Shown here: positions 56,332 through 64,000 of the stretch, piece after piece
How the letters are laid out: every line of letters starts with the position of its first letter
How positions within the stretch are numbered: position 1 is the first letter of the stretch
NCBI RefSeq assembly: GCF_002024165.1
Contig: NZ_MWQN01000002.1
Span: 930,001 to 994,000 of the forward strand
Length of the DNA stretch: 64,000 nt
DNA from: Embleya scabrispora
GTDB taxonomy: Bacteria; Actinomycetota; Actinomycetes; Streptomycetales; Streptomycetaceae
Direction of reading: 5' to 3'
Notes under the pieces: generated by a model
Databases searched by the model: none
Told to the model about the DNA's origin: nothing
What the model saw: the letters and a program-made list of their open reading frames with translations, nothing else
Program-made: the position numbers and the translations under genes

Positions 56332-57213
56332 TCACATCTCCCTGATTGCCTCGTGGATCATCTCGCGCGCTTCCTGTGGGCCCGGGGCGAGCGCTTGGAG
56401 ATCGCTGAAAGCGCGCTCATAACCGTCGATCACGGTTGCTTGGCCGACGACCCAGCTCGCGGCCATGTTTTCCAAGTAGACGATCGGCCTCAATGTAGAA
56501 TTTTTGGCAAATCGGATCAGGGTGAACGGCCCGCTCATGCCCGCGTGGATCCCCAGGCTGAACGGCAGCACCTGCACCTGCACGTTGTCGAGAGTCGAGA
56601 CCTCGGCGATGTGCTCGAGTTGCTTACGTGCCACGGCCGACCCTCCTGCGTGGCGAAGCAGTACGGACTCGCTCAGGATGACGCGGAGGTCCAAGGGAGC
56701 TTCCGCTCGGTGCAGCACCTCTTTTCGGGCCATCCGAGTCGCGACTCGTGCCTCGATCTCCTCGGTGCTGAACATCCCCGGCACCGCCTTGTGGGTGGCC
56801 CGAGCGTATGCCTCGGTTTGCAGCAAACCCGGCACGTAGTCGGACGCGTAGCAGCGGAGTGCGACTGCCGAGGCTTCCAGTCCGATGAAGGCGTGGAGGG
56901 TCGGGCGGACGAGGGCGTCATCCCCGCCGGATGCCCACCGGTCCTCTTTCGTCTTGGTTACCACGGCATAGTCCCTCAGCAGCGTCCGCGTTGCCGGATC
57001 CGCCCGGTACAACTCGCACAACATGACCGCATCTTCCGGCTCGACCACCACGTTGTCCCCGTACTCTAGCCGCGTCACCTTCGACGGGCTCCACAGGAGC
57101 CTTTTCGCCACCTGGCTCGACTTCAGATCGGCTCGGTGTCGCAACCGGCGCAACTCTGCGCCCAGTTGCAGGCGGCACAGGGCGGGTGTGGCCGACTCGA
57201 TATCCTCGATCAT
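56332..57213 (-). CDS. WhiJ-like XRE regulator with DUF5753 domain (copy 2)
   Basis: 293 residues, the same length as copy 1. Helix-turn-helix: LGAELRRLRHRADLKSSQVA plus KRLLWSPSKVTRLEYGDN. DUF5753 part: YVPGLLQTEAYARATHKA and IVYLENMAASWVVGQ. The frame stays open for 62 more codons upstream to an ATG at 57399, but copy 1 has a stop in the same stretch. GGAGG lies eight bases before the ATG at 57213, so that start is chosen. The ligand domain differs more than the DNA-binding domain, so the two copies may share operators while sensing different partners. Confidence 0.9.
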   Translation of the reverse strand: MIEDIESATPALCRLQLGAELRRLRHRADLKSSQVAKRLLWSPSKVTRLEYGDNVVVEPEDAVMLCELYRADPATRTLLRDYAVVTKTKEDRWASGGDDALVRPTLHAFIGLEASAVALRCYASDYVPGLLQTEAYARATHKAVPGMFSTEEIEARVATRMARKEVLHRAEAPLDLRVILSESVLLRHAGGSAVARKQLEHIAEVSTLDNVQVQVLPFSLGIHAGMSGPFTLIRFAKNSTLRPIVYLENMAASWVVGQATVIDGYERAFSDLQALAPGPQEAREMIHEAIREM

Positions 57214-57399
57214 CTTTCGTTCCTCCGCACACGATTTCAGTGTCTCGGCGAACGTCCCACCCCGGCAAGAACGTTCTGCGTCCCAGCGAAAAACACCGTG
57301 CGCGAGTGCAATTAGGAGCATTCTCGCTCGGTGATTCCGACGCCATGCTAGTGGCCGAAACTCACCGAATGTCGCCGAATCAGCGCATCGGGTGATCAT
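57214..57399 (-). promoter_or_regulatory. Conserved 186-nt leader of the second WhiJ-like gene
   Basis: It is equivalent to 26169-26354 with no net length change. It carries the same AGAACGTTCT palindrome (57268-57277), the same GTGAGTTTCGGCCACTAGCA block and the same GGAGGAACGAA ribosome site. Unlike copy 1, the short MITRCADS... frame has no stop before the gene. Confidence 0.6.
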
Positions 57400-57426
57400 G
57401 GGATTCGTGTGCGTGGAGCCCCGGAA

Positions 57427-58128
57427 CTACCAGGGCACCACCTCGCCATTCAGGTCCAGGAACTGGAGGCCGGGGGCGCCCGCTTGTGCCTCCAGGACGT
57501 CGACCACCGACGGGATGCTCTCCTCGGGGGCCAAGGGGGCGTCGAAGCCGCCCAGCCTGGTCCGGTTGTGGCCCGGGTCGATGAGGAGCTTGGTGTGGGC
57601 GTCGTCGGCGTGGCGGGTCGTGTAACTGCGCATCAGCTGGTTGAGGGCGGCCTTGCTGGCCTTGTACAGCTCGTAACCGCCCTCGGTGTTGCGCGAGATG
57701 CTGCCCTGGTCGGAGGACATGACCGCGACCGTGCCGCCCGGCGCGACGAGTTCGCGCAGTGCTTCGAGGGCGCGCATCGGGCTGAACGCGTTGGTGACCA
57801 TCACCTCGGTGAACATCTCCGTCGGGACCTGGTCGATCGGCAGATTGCCCCGATCGATCGCGGCGTTGACGAAGAGCAGGTCGAGTCGCGTGCCCGCCAG
57901 GTGCTTACGCAGCGACGCCAGATCCTCGGCGCTGGTCATCTCCAACGACTCGACCGTCAGCCTGCCGCCCGAGCGGCGGGCCATCGCGCGCAGTTCGTCG
58001 CCGTCCGCGCGCACGGTCGCCGTGACCTGCCAGTCGCGTCGAACCAGTTCGTCGGCGAGGACGAGGCCCAGGCCTCGGGAGGCGCCGATGACGAGGGCCC
58101 GGCGCGGGGACGTGGTGGTGCTGGACAC
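57427..58128 (-). CDS. Short-chain dehydrogenase (C-factor-like SDR)
   Basis: 233 residues. The cofactor loop is RRALVIGASRGLGLVLADEL. It continues LDLLFVNAAIDRGNLPIDQV and MVTNAFSPMRALEALRELVA. The active site is Ser in VAVMSSDQGSISRNTEGG and Tyr-x-x-x-Lys in YELYKASKAALNQLMRSY. LLIDPGHNRTRLGGFDA replaces the usual PG-V-x-T, as in C-factor-like SDRs. Substrate unknown. It diverges from a TetR gene across a strong operator, so that repressor should control it. Confidence 0.88.
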   Translation of the reverse strand: MSSTTTSPRRALVIGASRGLGLVLADELVRRDWQVTATVRADGDELRAMARRSGGRLTVESLEMTSAEDLASLRKHLAGTRLDLLFVNAAIDRGNLPIDQVPTEMFTEVMVTNAFSPMRALEALRELVAPGGTVAVMSSDQGSISRNTEGGYELYKASKAALNQLMRSYTTRHADDAHTKLLIDPGHNRTRLGGFDAPLAPEESIPSVVDVLEAQAGAPGLQFLDLNGEVVPW

Positions 58129-58159
58129 ATTTGCTCCTTCGTGGGGTCGATGGCCTCAA

Positions 58160-58191
58160 TCTAGACGCGACGTCGTGTCTAGACAAGACGT
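58160..58191. promoter_or_regulatory. Overlapping TetR operators between the SDR and TetR genes
   Basis: The inverted repeat TCTAGAC-N10-GTCTAGA (58160-58183) overlaps a near-perfect 22-bp palindrome centred on the second TCTAGA (58170-58191; half ACGTCGTGTCT). The overlap could let two dimers bind side by side. TACGGT (58226-58231) is a -10 candidate seven bases before the TetR ATG. Confidence 0.75.
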
Positions 58192-58237
58192 TGCGTCAAG
58201 ACTGGATCGTGGCGGTGCCGACCGGTACGGTGTCCCC

Positions 58238-58840
58238 ATGTCCGCCGCCAGCTCTCCGCCCCCCAGGGCGCACTCCGGGAATCGGCGCGACGAGGCCGCG
58301 CGTCTGGCCGTGCTCCACGCCGCAGACGACCTGCTCGTCGAGCACGGCTTCGGTGCGCTGACCATCGAGTCCATCGCCCGCCGGGCCGGTGTCGCCAAGC
58401 AGACGATCTACCGATGGTGGCCCTCGAAGGTCGAAATCCTGCTGGACGTCCTCATCGAGGACAGCGAGAAGCGCTTTCCGGTGCCGACGGAGGAGCAGCC
58501 GACGGCCGACAGCATCCGGCGCTATCTGCGGGCCTTCGCGCGCTTCGTCACACGCGATCCGGCGGGCCGAGTCCTGCTCGCGCTCCTTGCCGAGGCCCAG
58601 CACCACTCCGCCACGGCCGCCTCGCTGCACGAGCGCTATCTCGACCCCCGCCGCGCCGCCGAACGCGACCTGCTCGCCCGCGCCACCGCCGCCGGCGAGA
58701 TCGCCCCCGACCTGGCCCCCGACGCCACGATGGACGCCCTCGTCGGCCCGATCGTGTACCGCGCGATGACCGGCTCGACCATCCCGCGCGCCCTGGTCGA
58801 CACCCTCGTCACGAACCTGCTCAAGCCCCGACCGCGCTGA
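58238..58840 (+). CDS. TetR family repressor with TetR_C-like domain
   Basis: 200 residues. The DNA-binding domain is RLAVLHAADDLLVEHGFGAL with TIESIARRAGVAKQTIYRWW and PSKVEILLDVLIEDS (about 22-72). WWPSK is typical of the AcrR/TetR_C subfamily. The ligand domain contains RYLRAFARFVTRDPAGRVLL and ALVGPIVYRAMTGSTIP. The message is probably leaderless, because no ribosome site precedes the ATG. It should repress itself and the divergent SDR. Confidence 0.9.
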   Translation: MSAASSPPPRAHSGNRRDEAARLAVLHAADDLLVEHGFGALTIESIARRAGVAKQTIYRWWPSKVEILLDVLIEDSEKRFPVPTEEQPTADSIRRYLRAFARFVTRDPAGRVLLALLAEAQHHSATAASLHERYLDPRRAAERDLLARATAAGEIAPDLAPDATMDALVGPIVYRAMTGSTIPRALVDTLVTNLLKPRPR

Positions 58841-59250
58841 CCACGGATCCCCGAGCGCAACACGCGACCGCCACCTCCCGCTGCGGCCCGGTCGAGAAGA
58901 CGCCTGTGCGGACATCGACTGTGATTCGGCTCACGCCACCTCGGAGAGTGAGTGGAGTTCGCTCCGAGGACCTGAAGGCCCGAGGGTGCGTCGCAGGGTT
59001 GTGCGCGGGCGATGCGGCCTTGATCCGGGCGGCAGTCGCGCGGCGCAGGCATCGCCACGCTGCGTGATCGCCTCGATATCCAACCCTTGACATCATTCCC
59101 GGGGCACCGATTCACTCTGCCGTGTTGCGGAATGCCATTTCCTGCGCCCCGCAAGATCGATTGATCCGCAGCACGTCGAGTACGTCGCCGAATGGAGAAT
59201 TCCGGTTTCCCGGATTCGGCGATCCGCCCATACGCAAAGGGGATATACGC
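58841..59250 (+). other. 410-bp gap upstream of the secreted-protein gene
   Basis: No gene is supported here. TTGACA at 59087-59092 is a consensus -35 hexamer, followed 18 bases later by the weak -10 candidate TTCACT. This could serve the gene at 59251 with a leader of about 130 bases. The last 60 bases are relatively AT-rich and end in AAAGGGG, the ribosome site of that gene. Confidence 0.45.
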
Positions 59251-59793
59251 ATGCCCGTCACCAGGCTCGCCGCACGATCCATGCTCGCCGTCGCGGTCGT
59301 TGCCGCGATGGGTCTGGGCGCACCGCAGGCCCAGGCCGACGAGACCGGCGAGGGTGCTGCCGTCGAGATCTCCGCAGGGGCCGATGCCGCAACGCGATCC
59401 GTCGCGGCGGCCGATCCGGCTGCGGTCAAGGCCGCCGCCGTGGTATGCGGCAACGGCTACATCCTGGAGAACGCGTTCCGTTTACCAGACGCATCCAATC
59501 GCCTCGGTACGCTGTTCACGTATCGGATTCCAAGCCCGGACAATATCCCCGACAACGACCCCACGTGTGCCATTTTCGACAACAACACGAGCGGGTCGAA
59601 GTGGATGAAACTCAAACTGTGCTCGAACTGGATCGCCGACGGGTGTGCGGAGGACTCCGGTAATTTCTCCAGCTACGCCGGGCCCGTCTATCGCGCCCGA
59701 GGCGGCTGCGGAAAGGTATACGCGATCATGCGCACCTCCGCAGGCGGCACGGTCCTCATCGATGCGATCCGCAACGCGACCAACTGCGACTGA
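59251..59793 (+). CDS. Small secreted cysteine-rich protein, unknown function
   Basis: 180 residues. A Sec signal peptide (MPVTRLAARSMLAVAVVAAM, ending PQAQADE) is followed by an Ala-rich stretch and a mature domain of about 120 residues. That domain has six cysteines (VVCGNG, PTCAIF, KLCSNW, DGCAED, GGCGKV, TNCD), enough for three disulfides. AAAGGGG before the ATG fixes the start. I do not recognise a family. It lies 141 bp upstream of the giant secreted nuclease-like protein in the same direction, and spacing allows a common transcript. Confidence 0.75.
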   Translation: MPVTRLAARSMLAVAVVAAMGLGAPQAQADETGEGAAVEISAGADAATRSVAAADPAAVKAAAVVCGNGYILENAFRLPDASNRLGTLFTYRIPSPDNIPDNDPTCAIFDNNTSGSKWMKLKLCSNWIADGCAEDSGNFSSYAGPVYRARGGCGKVYAIMRTSAGGTVLIDAIRNATNCD

Positions 59794-59934
59794 ACCGGCT
59801 TCTCCACGAGGCATCCGCATGTCCGCCGGTCGATGCGACCCCGAACTCCACCCGCGTCCACGACGGTTCACGCCGTCTGTACGCGGGTGGTCGTGCGCGT
59901 CGATCGGCGCGTGCTCCCCATGTGAGAGGCCCCC

Positions 59935-62900
59935 ATGCGAAGTACCAGAAAACGAAGGCAGGTCCGCACGCCGCATCGTCGAACCGCCCTGGGTGCGGCG
60001 ACGCTTGTGGCGTTGACGTCCTTCGCGGGCAGCGCGGGCGCCGGCGAACGCCGCGATTCGACCCCGGCGGCCCCGGTGGTCTCGCGGGATCGGGCGTGGA
60101 CGACCACCGGTGACGCGGACGGGTTCCACGTCATGGTCGCCGACGCCAGGGACGGGTACGGGTGGCGTACCGCGGCCAGTCTGTCCGAACCGGGCTTCGA
60201 TTCCGACACGTGGATCGGTAATGCCTGTGTGACCGGGTCGGGGGAGCGGGCGGTGGTGGTCTACGCGCCGCGCACGTTCACGAACAAGCCCCGACTGATG
60301 GCCCGGGGCGGGTTCACGGCGGTCGTCGACCTGGCTTCCGGGCAGGTCACCAAGCTCGACCTGCAGGCGTCGCTGTCGTACTACAACCCCGGCTGCGGAG
60401 TCGACGAGAGCGCGGTCCTGACGCAGTCCCCGGGCGAGGACAAGACCTCCACCCGGCTCGTGCGCGTCGACGCCGTCACCGGTGCCCTGGCTCCCGCGGT
60501 CGAGACCAAGGGGCAGGTCACCTCGGCCGTGCCGGTCAAGGACGGCGGCATTGTCGCCGCCGACGGCGGGGCCCTCGTGCGGATCGAGGCCAACGGCGCG
60601 AGCACCCGGCTCGCGACGACCCGCGGCGTCCCCTTCCGGCTCACCGCCGACAAGGACGGCGGCGTGGTCTTCCTCGACAAGCTCACCGCCCCGACCGGGG
60701 CCAAGACCACCGCCGCCGCGCCCGAACGCGCGGCGGCCGAGCGCGTCACCGCCGGCCAGATCCGCGAACCCGACGCGAAGAAGACCAAACCGACCGAGCT
60801 GGCGGCCGGGCCGCTCACCGAGACCGGCCTGACCCGCGACGCCGCCGGAACGGTCTACGTCACCGGCCCCGCCAAGCAGACCACCGGGAAACTTCCCGAC
60901 ATCGCACGGCTGTTACCGGGCTCCCCGAAGGACGCCAAGGTGGGTACCCGCGGCGAGAGCGTCCTGACCCGCACCGCGTGGGCGGACGGCAAGGACACCC
61001 GCGTCGAGCCGGACGCGGCCGTCGCCGCCCGCCCGGTGAGCATCGACCTCACCATCCGCGCCACCGGCCGCACCGCCTCCGCCGTCGTCGACCCGGCAGC
61101 CAAGCCCGCCCCCCATATCGGCCAGGGCAGGGATCGTTCCCCCAGACTCCCCGCGCCCAAGGATCCGCAGGCCGCCCCGCCGGGCAGCACGCAGACCCTC
61201 ACCGACCCCCGCCCACCGGGGAGCTCGACGCAGATCGTCGAGGCGGAACGCACCTGCGCCGTGCCCCGCAACGACCCGCGCAACCAGGCCATGCAGCCCA
61301 AGCCCCGCCAGGTGGAATGGGCCGTCGACCAGGCCATCGTCGGCAACCTCGACAACAAGGTCAGCCGACCCGCCAACTGGAAGAACCTGGGCATGCCCGC
61401 CTACCGACCGCAGGCGATGTTCCCGCTCCAGGCCCTGTCCGGCGGCGGCAGCCGCGTCCCCGCCCAGGTGATGCTCGGCGTCACCGCGCAGGAATCCAAC
61501 ATGTGGCAGGCCTCGCGCACCACCGTCCCCGGCGTCACCGGCAACCCGCTGATCGGCAACTACTACGGGATCAACTACTACGACGGGATCCCCGGCAACG
61601 ACTGGGACATCGACTGGTCCAAGGCCGACTGCGGCTACGGCATCACCCAGGTCACCGACCACATGCGCCTCGCCGGCCGCGAGGACGGCAAACTCCCCGC
61701 CTGGGACTACCAGCAACAACGCGCCGTCGCCCTCGACTACACCGCCAACATCGCCGCGGGCCTGCAAATCCTCGTCGAGAAGTGGAACGTCACCCACGAC
61801 AACGGCCTGATCGTCAACAACGGCAACTCCGCGAAGATCGAGAACTGGTACTTCGCCCTGTGGGCCTACAACTCCGGCTTCTACCCCAACCCCGGTGACG
61901 GCGGCCCCTGGGGCGTGGGCTGGGCCAACAACCCCGCCAACCCCGAATGGGACGCCGGACGCCTGCCGTTCCTCGAGAAGGCCGACGGCAGCGACAACTA
62001 CCCCGACGCCGCCCACCCCCAGGACTGGCCCTACCAGGAAAAGGTCATCGGCTGGGCCGGCCACCCCCTCGAAGGACTCGAATCACCCGGCAAGATGGTC
62101 GCCGGCTACCGCCAGGCGTGGTGGAACGGCCGCGACGGCGACGCCACCACCGTCGGCAACGCCAAGTACTACCGCGCCCAGGCAAAACCCCCGGAGGGCC
62201 TCTTCTGCGCCCCCGAGAACGCCTGCGACGCCACCAAGATCACCGACGGCGCCTCCAACGACCCCGGCGTGGGCCCGTGTACCCGCGCCGACCACAAGTG
62301 CTGGTGGAACGAACCCGTCACCTACAAACTCGACTGCGACTACTCCTGCGGCAACGACCTCGTCCGGTTCAACACCACCTATCCGGAAGAAGCCGACGGC
62401 ACCGCCTACCCGCCCAACTGCGCCCTCGGAGGACTCCCCGCCGGAGCCCTGGTCATCGACGACCTTGCCGACAACGTGCCGTCGATCCGTCCCAACTGTG
62501 GACACCCGTGGACCAACGCGGGCACCTTCACCATGACCTTCGGGAACGACCCGGGCGCCACCTCGTTTCCCGCCAAGGTCGACACCCACCAACTCGGAGG
62601 CGGATTCGGGGGTCACTTCTACTTCGCGCACACGCGGGTCGACGATGCCAAGGGCCAACTGCTCAAGGTGACGGGCGCCTGGAAACTCGATCCCGGAGTC
62701 TGGCAGGCGAACAAGAAGCCGGGAGGGGAGGTCGAAGTCAAGGTCCACCTGCCCGATCACGGCGCCCAGACGACCGCGACGTACGAGGTTCGCACCGACG
62801 ACGGACCCCAATTCGTGACGGTCGACCAGAGGACGGCTGGGTCGGGCAGTGGAAATCGGTGGGTCGACATCGGCAGGTTCCGATTCGGCTCGGCCGTACC

Positions 62901-64000
62901 GGAGGTTCGACTCGCCGGCATCTCTCCCCTGGGTACGGGGGACAAGGACATCGCCTTCGACGCGATAGCCGTCGTCCCGGGCGAGTTCTCGCACATGCCC
63001 GACATCGTGGTCCCGGACGCGGACCCCGATGCCCCGGATCGCGAGGCGGTCGAGGTTCCCCAACCCGTGAACGGCACTCCGTCGGCCAAAGCGGCGGATC
63101 GCGACTGCGGTGCTCCCGACCCGGCCACCGGGATACGCACCTGCATCCGTAGCGGCCCCCTGACCTCGGCGATGCCCACCACCTCGGCCATACCGGGCGC
63201 GGGGCTCGTCCCGTGGTGCTCCACCTATCTCGACGATCGGGTGACGCGGTTCGAAGGGTGTCTGCATTCGACGGTGACCGCCGTCTTCGTGGACCAGAAC
63301 GAGGAACAGGTGGGCGCGGCTCCGTTCGCGATCCAGCAGGAGTTCAGACTGAACAAGGACCTGGCCGAATTCGACCAGGCATTGCTCATCGTGCCGATCG
63401 AGCCGATACCTCCCGTGTTCGGGCAGATCAATCTCTCCACCTTTACCGCCCGTTGCCCGGGGAACTGCGGTACGTCCGGGACCGCCTGGAACGCGTCGCG
63501 AACCTGGCTTGCCGGCGATGGACACGCGCTCATCGGAAACATACGGAATACGTGGACCAATACCCAGGCAGGGCCGGGCATCCAGGAGACGATGCAGCTC
63601 GATTGGCAGCTCATGTTCACCACGCCGAAATCCCCAAAACCGGCGTCCACCACCTGGAACAAGCCCGATCTCAGGGTTCGGTGCGACAAGTTTATCGGGG
63701 GTCGACCACCGGGCTGCGTATTTCCGGAGTACACCCCGTCCTACCTCATCAACACGGCACGGGAACCGATCGCCGCCGCGATGTATTGGGTGGCCCAGAA
63801 ACGGCTGCCGGGGCACTACGGCGACAAGGATGCGAAATCACCGCTCACCCGTGTCGACGATGCCACACGCAAGGCGAATCGCGGCGTTTTGTGCGAGCTT
63901 GCGGTTGCCGAATGGGTGAAGCATCCGCGGACGACAGGTTCCAGCTGTGACGAGTACGCGTTCGCCGTCACCAAACAGAGTGGGCGTACACAGTCCGGAG
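59935..64000 (+). CDS. Large secreted multidomain protein: lysozyme-like, golvesin-like and NucA/NucB-like regions (cut by window edge)
   Basis: Open from the ATG at 59935 (GAGAGG upstream) to the window edge, at least 1355 residues. A basic, hydrophobic signal peptide ends SAGAGE near 45. Residues about 45-500 form a repetitive beta-rich region (VDLASGQVTKLDLQASLSYY) and a Pro-rich linker. From about 440 a lytic-transglycosylase-like part has MLGVTAQESNMWQASR (Glu about 520) and CGYGITQVTDHMR. About 862-980 resembles a golvesin carbohydrate/polymer-binding domain (TFTMTFGNDPGATSFPAKVD, WVDIGRFRFG). From about 1270, AREPIAAAMYWVAQKRLPG leads to SSCDEYAFAVT (about 1336), the catalytic start of NucA/NucB secreted DNases. 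It probably acts on wall or DNA outside the cell. Confidence 0.8.
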   Translation, partial: MRSTRKRRQVRTPHRRTALGAATLVALTSFAGSAGAGERRDSTPAAPVVSRDRAWTTTGDADGFHVMVADARDGYGWRTAASLSEPGFDSDTWIGNACVTGSGERAVVVYAPRTFTNKPRLMARGGFTAVVDLASGQVTKLDLQASLSYYNPGCGVDESAVLTQSPGEDKTSTRLVRVDAVTGALAPAVETKGQVTSAVPVKDGGIVAADGGALVRIEANGASTRLATTRGVPFRLTADKDGGVVFLDKLTAPTGAKTTAAAPERAAAERVTAGQIREPDAKKTKPTELAAGPLTETGLTRDAAGTVYVTGPAKQTTGKLPDIARLLPGSPKDAKVGTRGESVLTRTAWADGKDTRVEPDAAVAARPVSIDLTIRATGRTASAVVDPAAKPAPHIGQGRDRSPRLPAPKDPQAAPPGSTQTLTDPRPPGSSTQIVEAERTCAVPRNDPRNQAMQPKPRQVEWAVDQAIVGNLDNKVSRPANWKNLGMPAYRPQAMFPLQALSGGGSRVPAQVMLGVTAQESNMWQASRTTVPGVTGNPLIGNYYGINYYDGIPGNDWDIDWSKADCGYGITQVTDHMRLAGREDGKLPAWDYQQQRAVALDYTANIAAGLQILVEKWNVTHDNGLIVNNGNSAKIENWYFALWAYNSGFYPNPGDGGPWGVGWANNPANPEWDAGRLPFLEKADGSDNYPDAAHPQDWPYQEKVIGWAGHPLEGLESPGKMVAGYRQAWWNGRDGDATTVGNAKYYRAQAKPPEGLFCAPENACDATKITDGASNDPGVGPCTRADHKCWWNEPVTYKLDCDYSCGNDLVRFNTTYPEEADGTAYPPNCALGGLPAGALVIDDLADNVPSIRPNCGHPWTNAGTFTMTFGNDPGATSFPAKVDTHQLGGGFGGHFYFAHTRVDDAKGQLLKVTGAWKLDPGVWQANKKPGGEVEVKVHLPDHGAQTTATYEVRTDDGPQFVTVDQRTAGSGSGNRWVDIGRFRFGSAVPEVRLAGISPLGTGDKDIAFDAIAVVPGEFSHMPDIVVPDADPDAPDREAVEVPQPVNGTPSAKAADRDCGAPDPATGIRTCIRSGPLTSAMPTTSAIPGAGLVPWCSTYLDDRVTRFEGCLHSTVTAVFVDQNEEQVGAAPFAIQQEFRLNKDLAEFDQALLIVPIEPIPPVFGQINLSTFTARCPGNCGTSGTAWNASRTWLAGDGHALIGNIRNTWTNTQAGPGIQETMQLDWQLMFTTPKSPKPASTTWNKPDLRVRCDKFIGGRPPGCVFPEYTPSYLINTAREPIAAAMYWVAQKRLPGHYGDKDAKSPLTRVDDATRKANRGVLCELAVAEWVKHPRTTGSSCDEYAFAVTKQSGRTQSG

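Noticed and set aside
62083-63816. A 577-codon minus-strand frame
   Set aside because: It is antisense to the large secreted protein, whose plus-strand frame has recognisable domains. The minus product has no family features.

Overview
The window is very GC-rich actinobacterial chromosome. It has many GTG starts, GGAGG-type ribosome sites and tight ATGA/GTGA overlaps. The gene families point to a Streptomyces-like organism (Streptomycetaceae or a near relative such as Embleya or Yinghuangia): WhiJ-like regulator + DUF397 pairs, a DasR-type chitinase promoter, DUF574 methyltransferase, SPW, DUF3040 and DUF3068 membrane proteins, and an ECF41 sigma factor. I see no rRNA, tRNA, CRISPR array, prophage or complete insertion sequence. 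The genus is inference.

Layout. 1-14.2 kb is ordinary core and accessory sequence: a truncated glycosyltransferase, DUF3068 protein, PucR-like regulator, metallophosphoesterase, TIGR03084 protein, secreted GH18 chitinase behind a dre-like site, HutD, cupin, small membrane proteins, a DUF2867 gene behind a paired operator, a hydroxyacid dehydrogenase, methyltransferase and secreted S41 peptidase. 14.3-26.1 kb is a nucleobase catabolism locus. Reading leftwards on the minus strand are a PucR regulator, an NmrA-like protein, a class III CoA-transferase, a fused AccD/AccA-type carboxyltransferase, carbamate kinase and a barbiturase/cyanuric acid hydrolase-family enzyme. Cytosine permease (codB) and cytosine deaminase (codA) diverge from the regulator. 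26.2-28.4 kb holds a WhiJ-like/DUF397 pair and a MerR regulator.

28.57-31.08 kb is a large non-coding array: 208-bp units in two oppositely oriented arms, with sequence variants in mirror order about a centre near 29.89 kb. This is the most unusual structure in the window. 31.3-34 kb is an MFS/TetR pair. 34.1-40.2 kb holds ATP-dependent hydantoinase/5-oxoprolinase HyuB and HyuA diverging from a gamma-glutamyltransferase-like enzyme. 40.3-48 kb holds a TPR/AAA+ pair, a UbiA prenyltransferase, an ECF41 sigma factor with its oxidoreductase, and an MFS/MarR pair with a double palindromic operator.

48-64 kb is more mosaic. It has a LysR/SDR divergent pair and a deletion scar joining a truncated regulator to an internal aldo/keto reductase fragment. 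It also has an alpha/beta hydrolase/AraC pair, a second AAA+/TPR module whose ATPase is frameshifted, and a second inverted WhiJ-like/DUF397 pair with an almost identical 186-nt leader. An SDR/TetR pair, a small cysteine-rich secreted protein and a very large secreted multidomain protein follow. That last protein combines a lysozyme-like segment, a golvesin-like segment and a NucA/NucB-like nuclease start, and runs off the right edge.

The genes that work together most clearly are the 14-26 kb set. Cytosine import and deamination feed uracil, and ring opening of an oxidised pyrimidine could yield malonate-type carbon plus a carbamoyl/urea group. The CoA-transferase, carboxyltransferase and carbamate kinase look placed to recover acetyl-CoA and ATP. 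The enzymes making the ring substrate are not in the window, so the complete pathway is inference.
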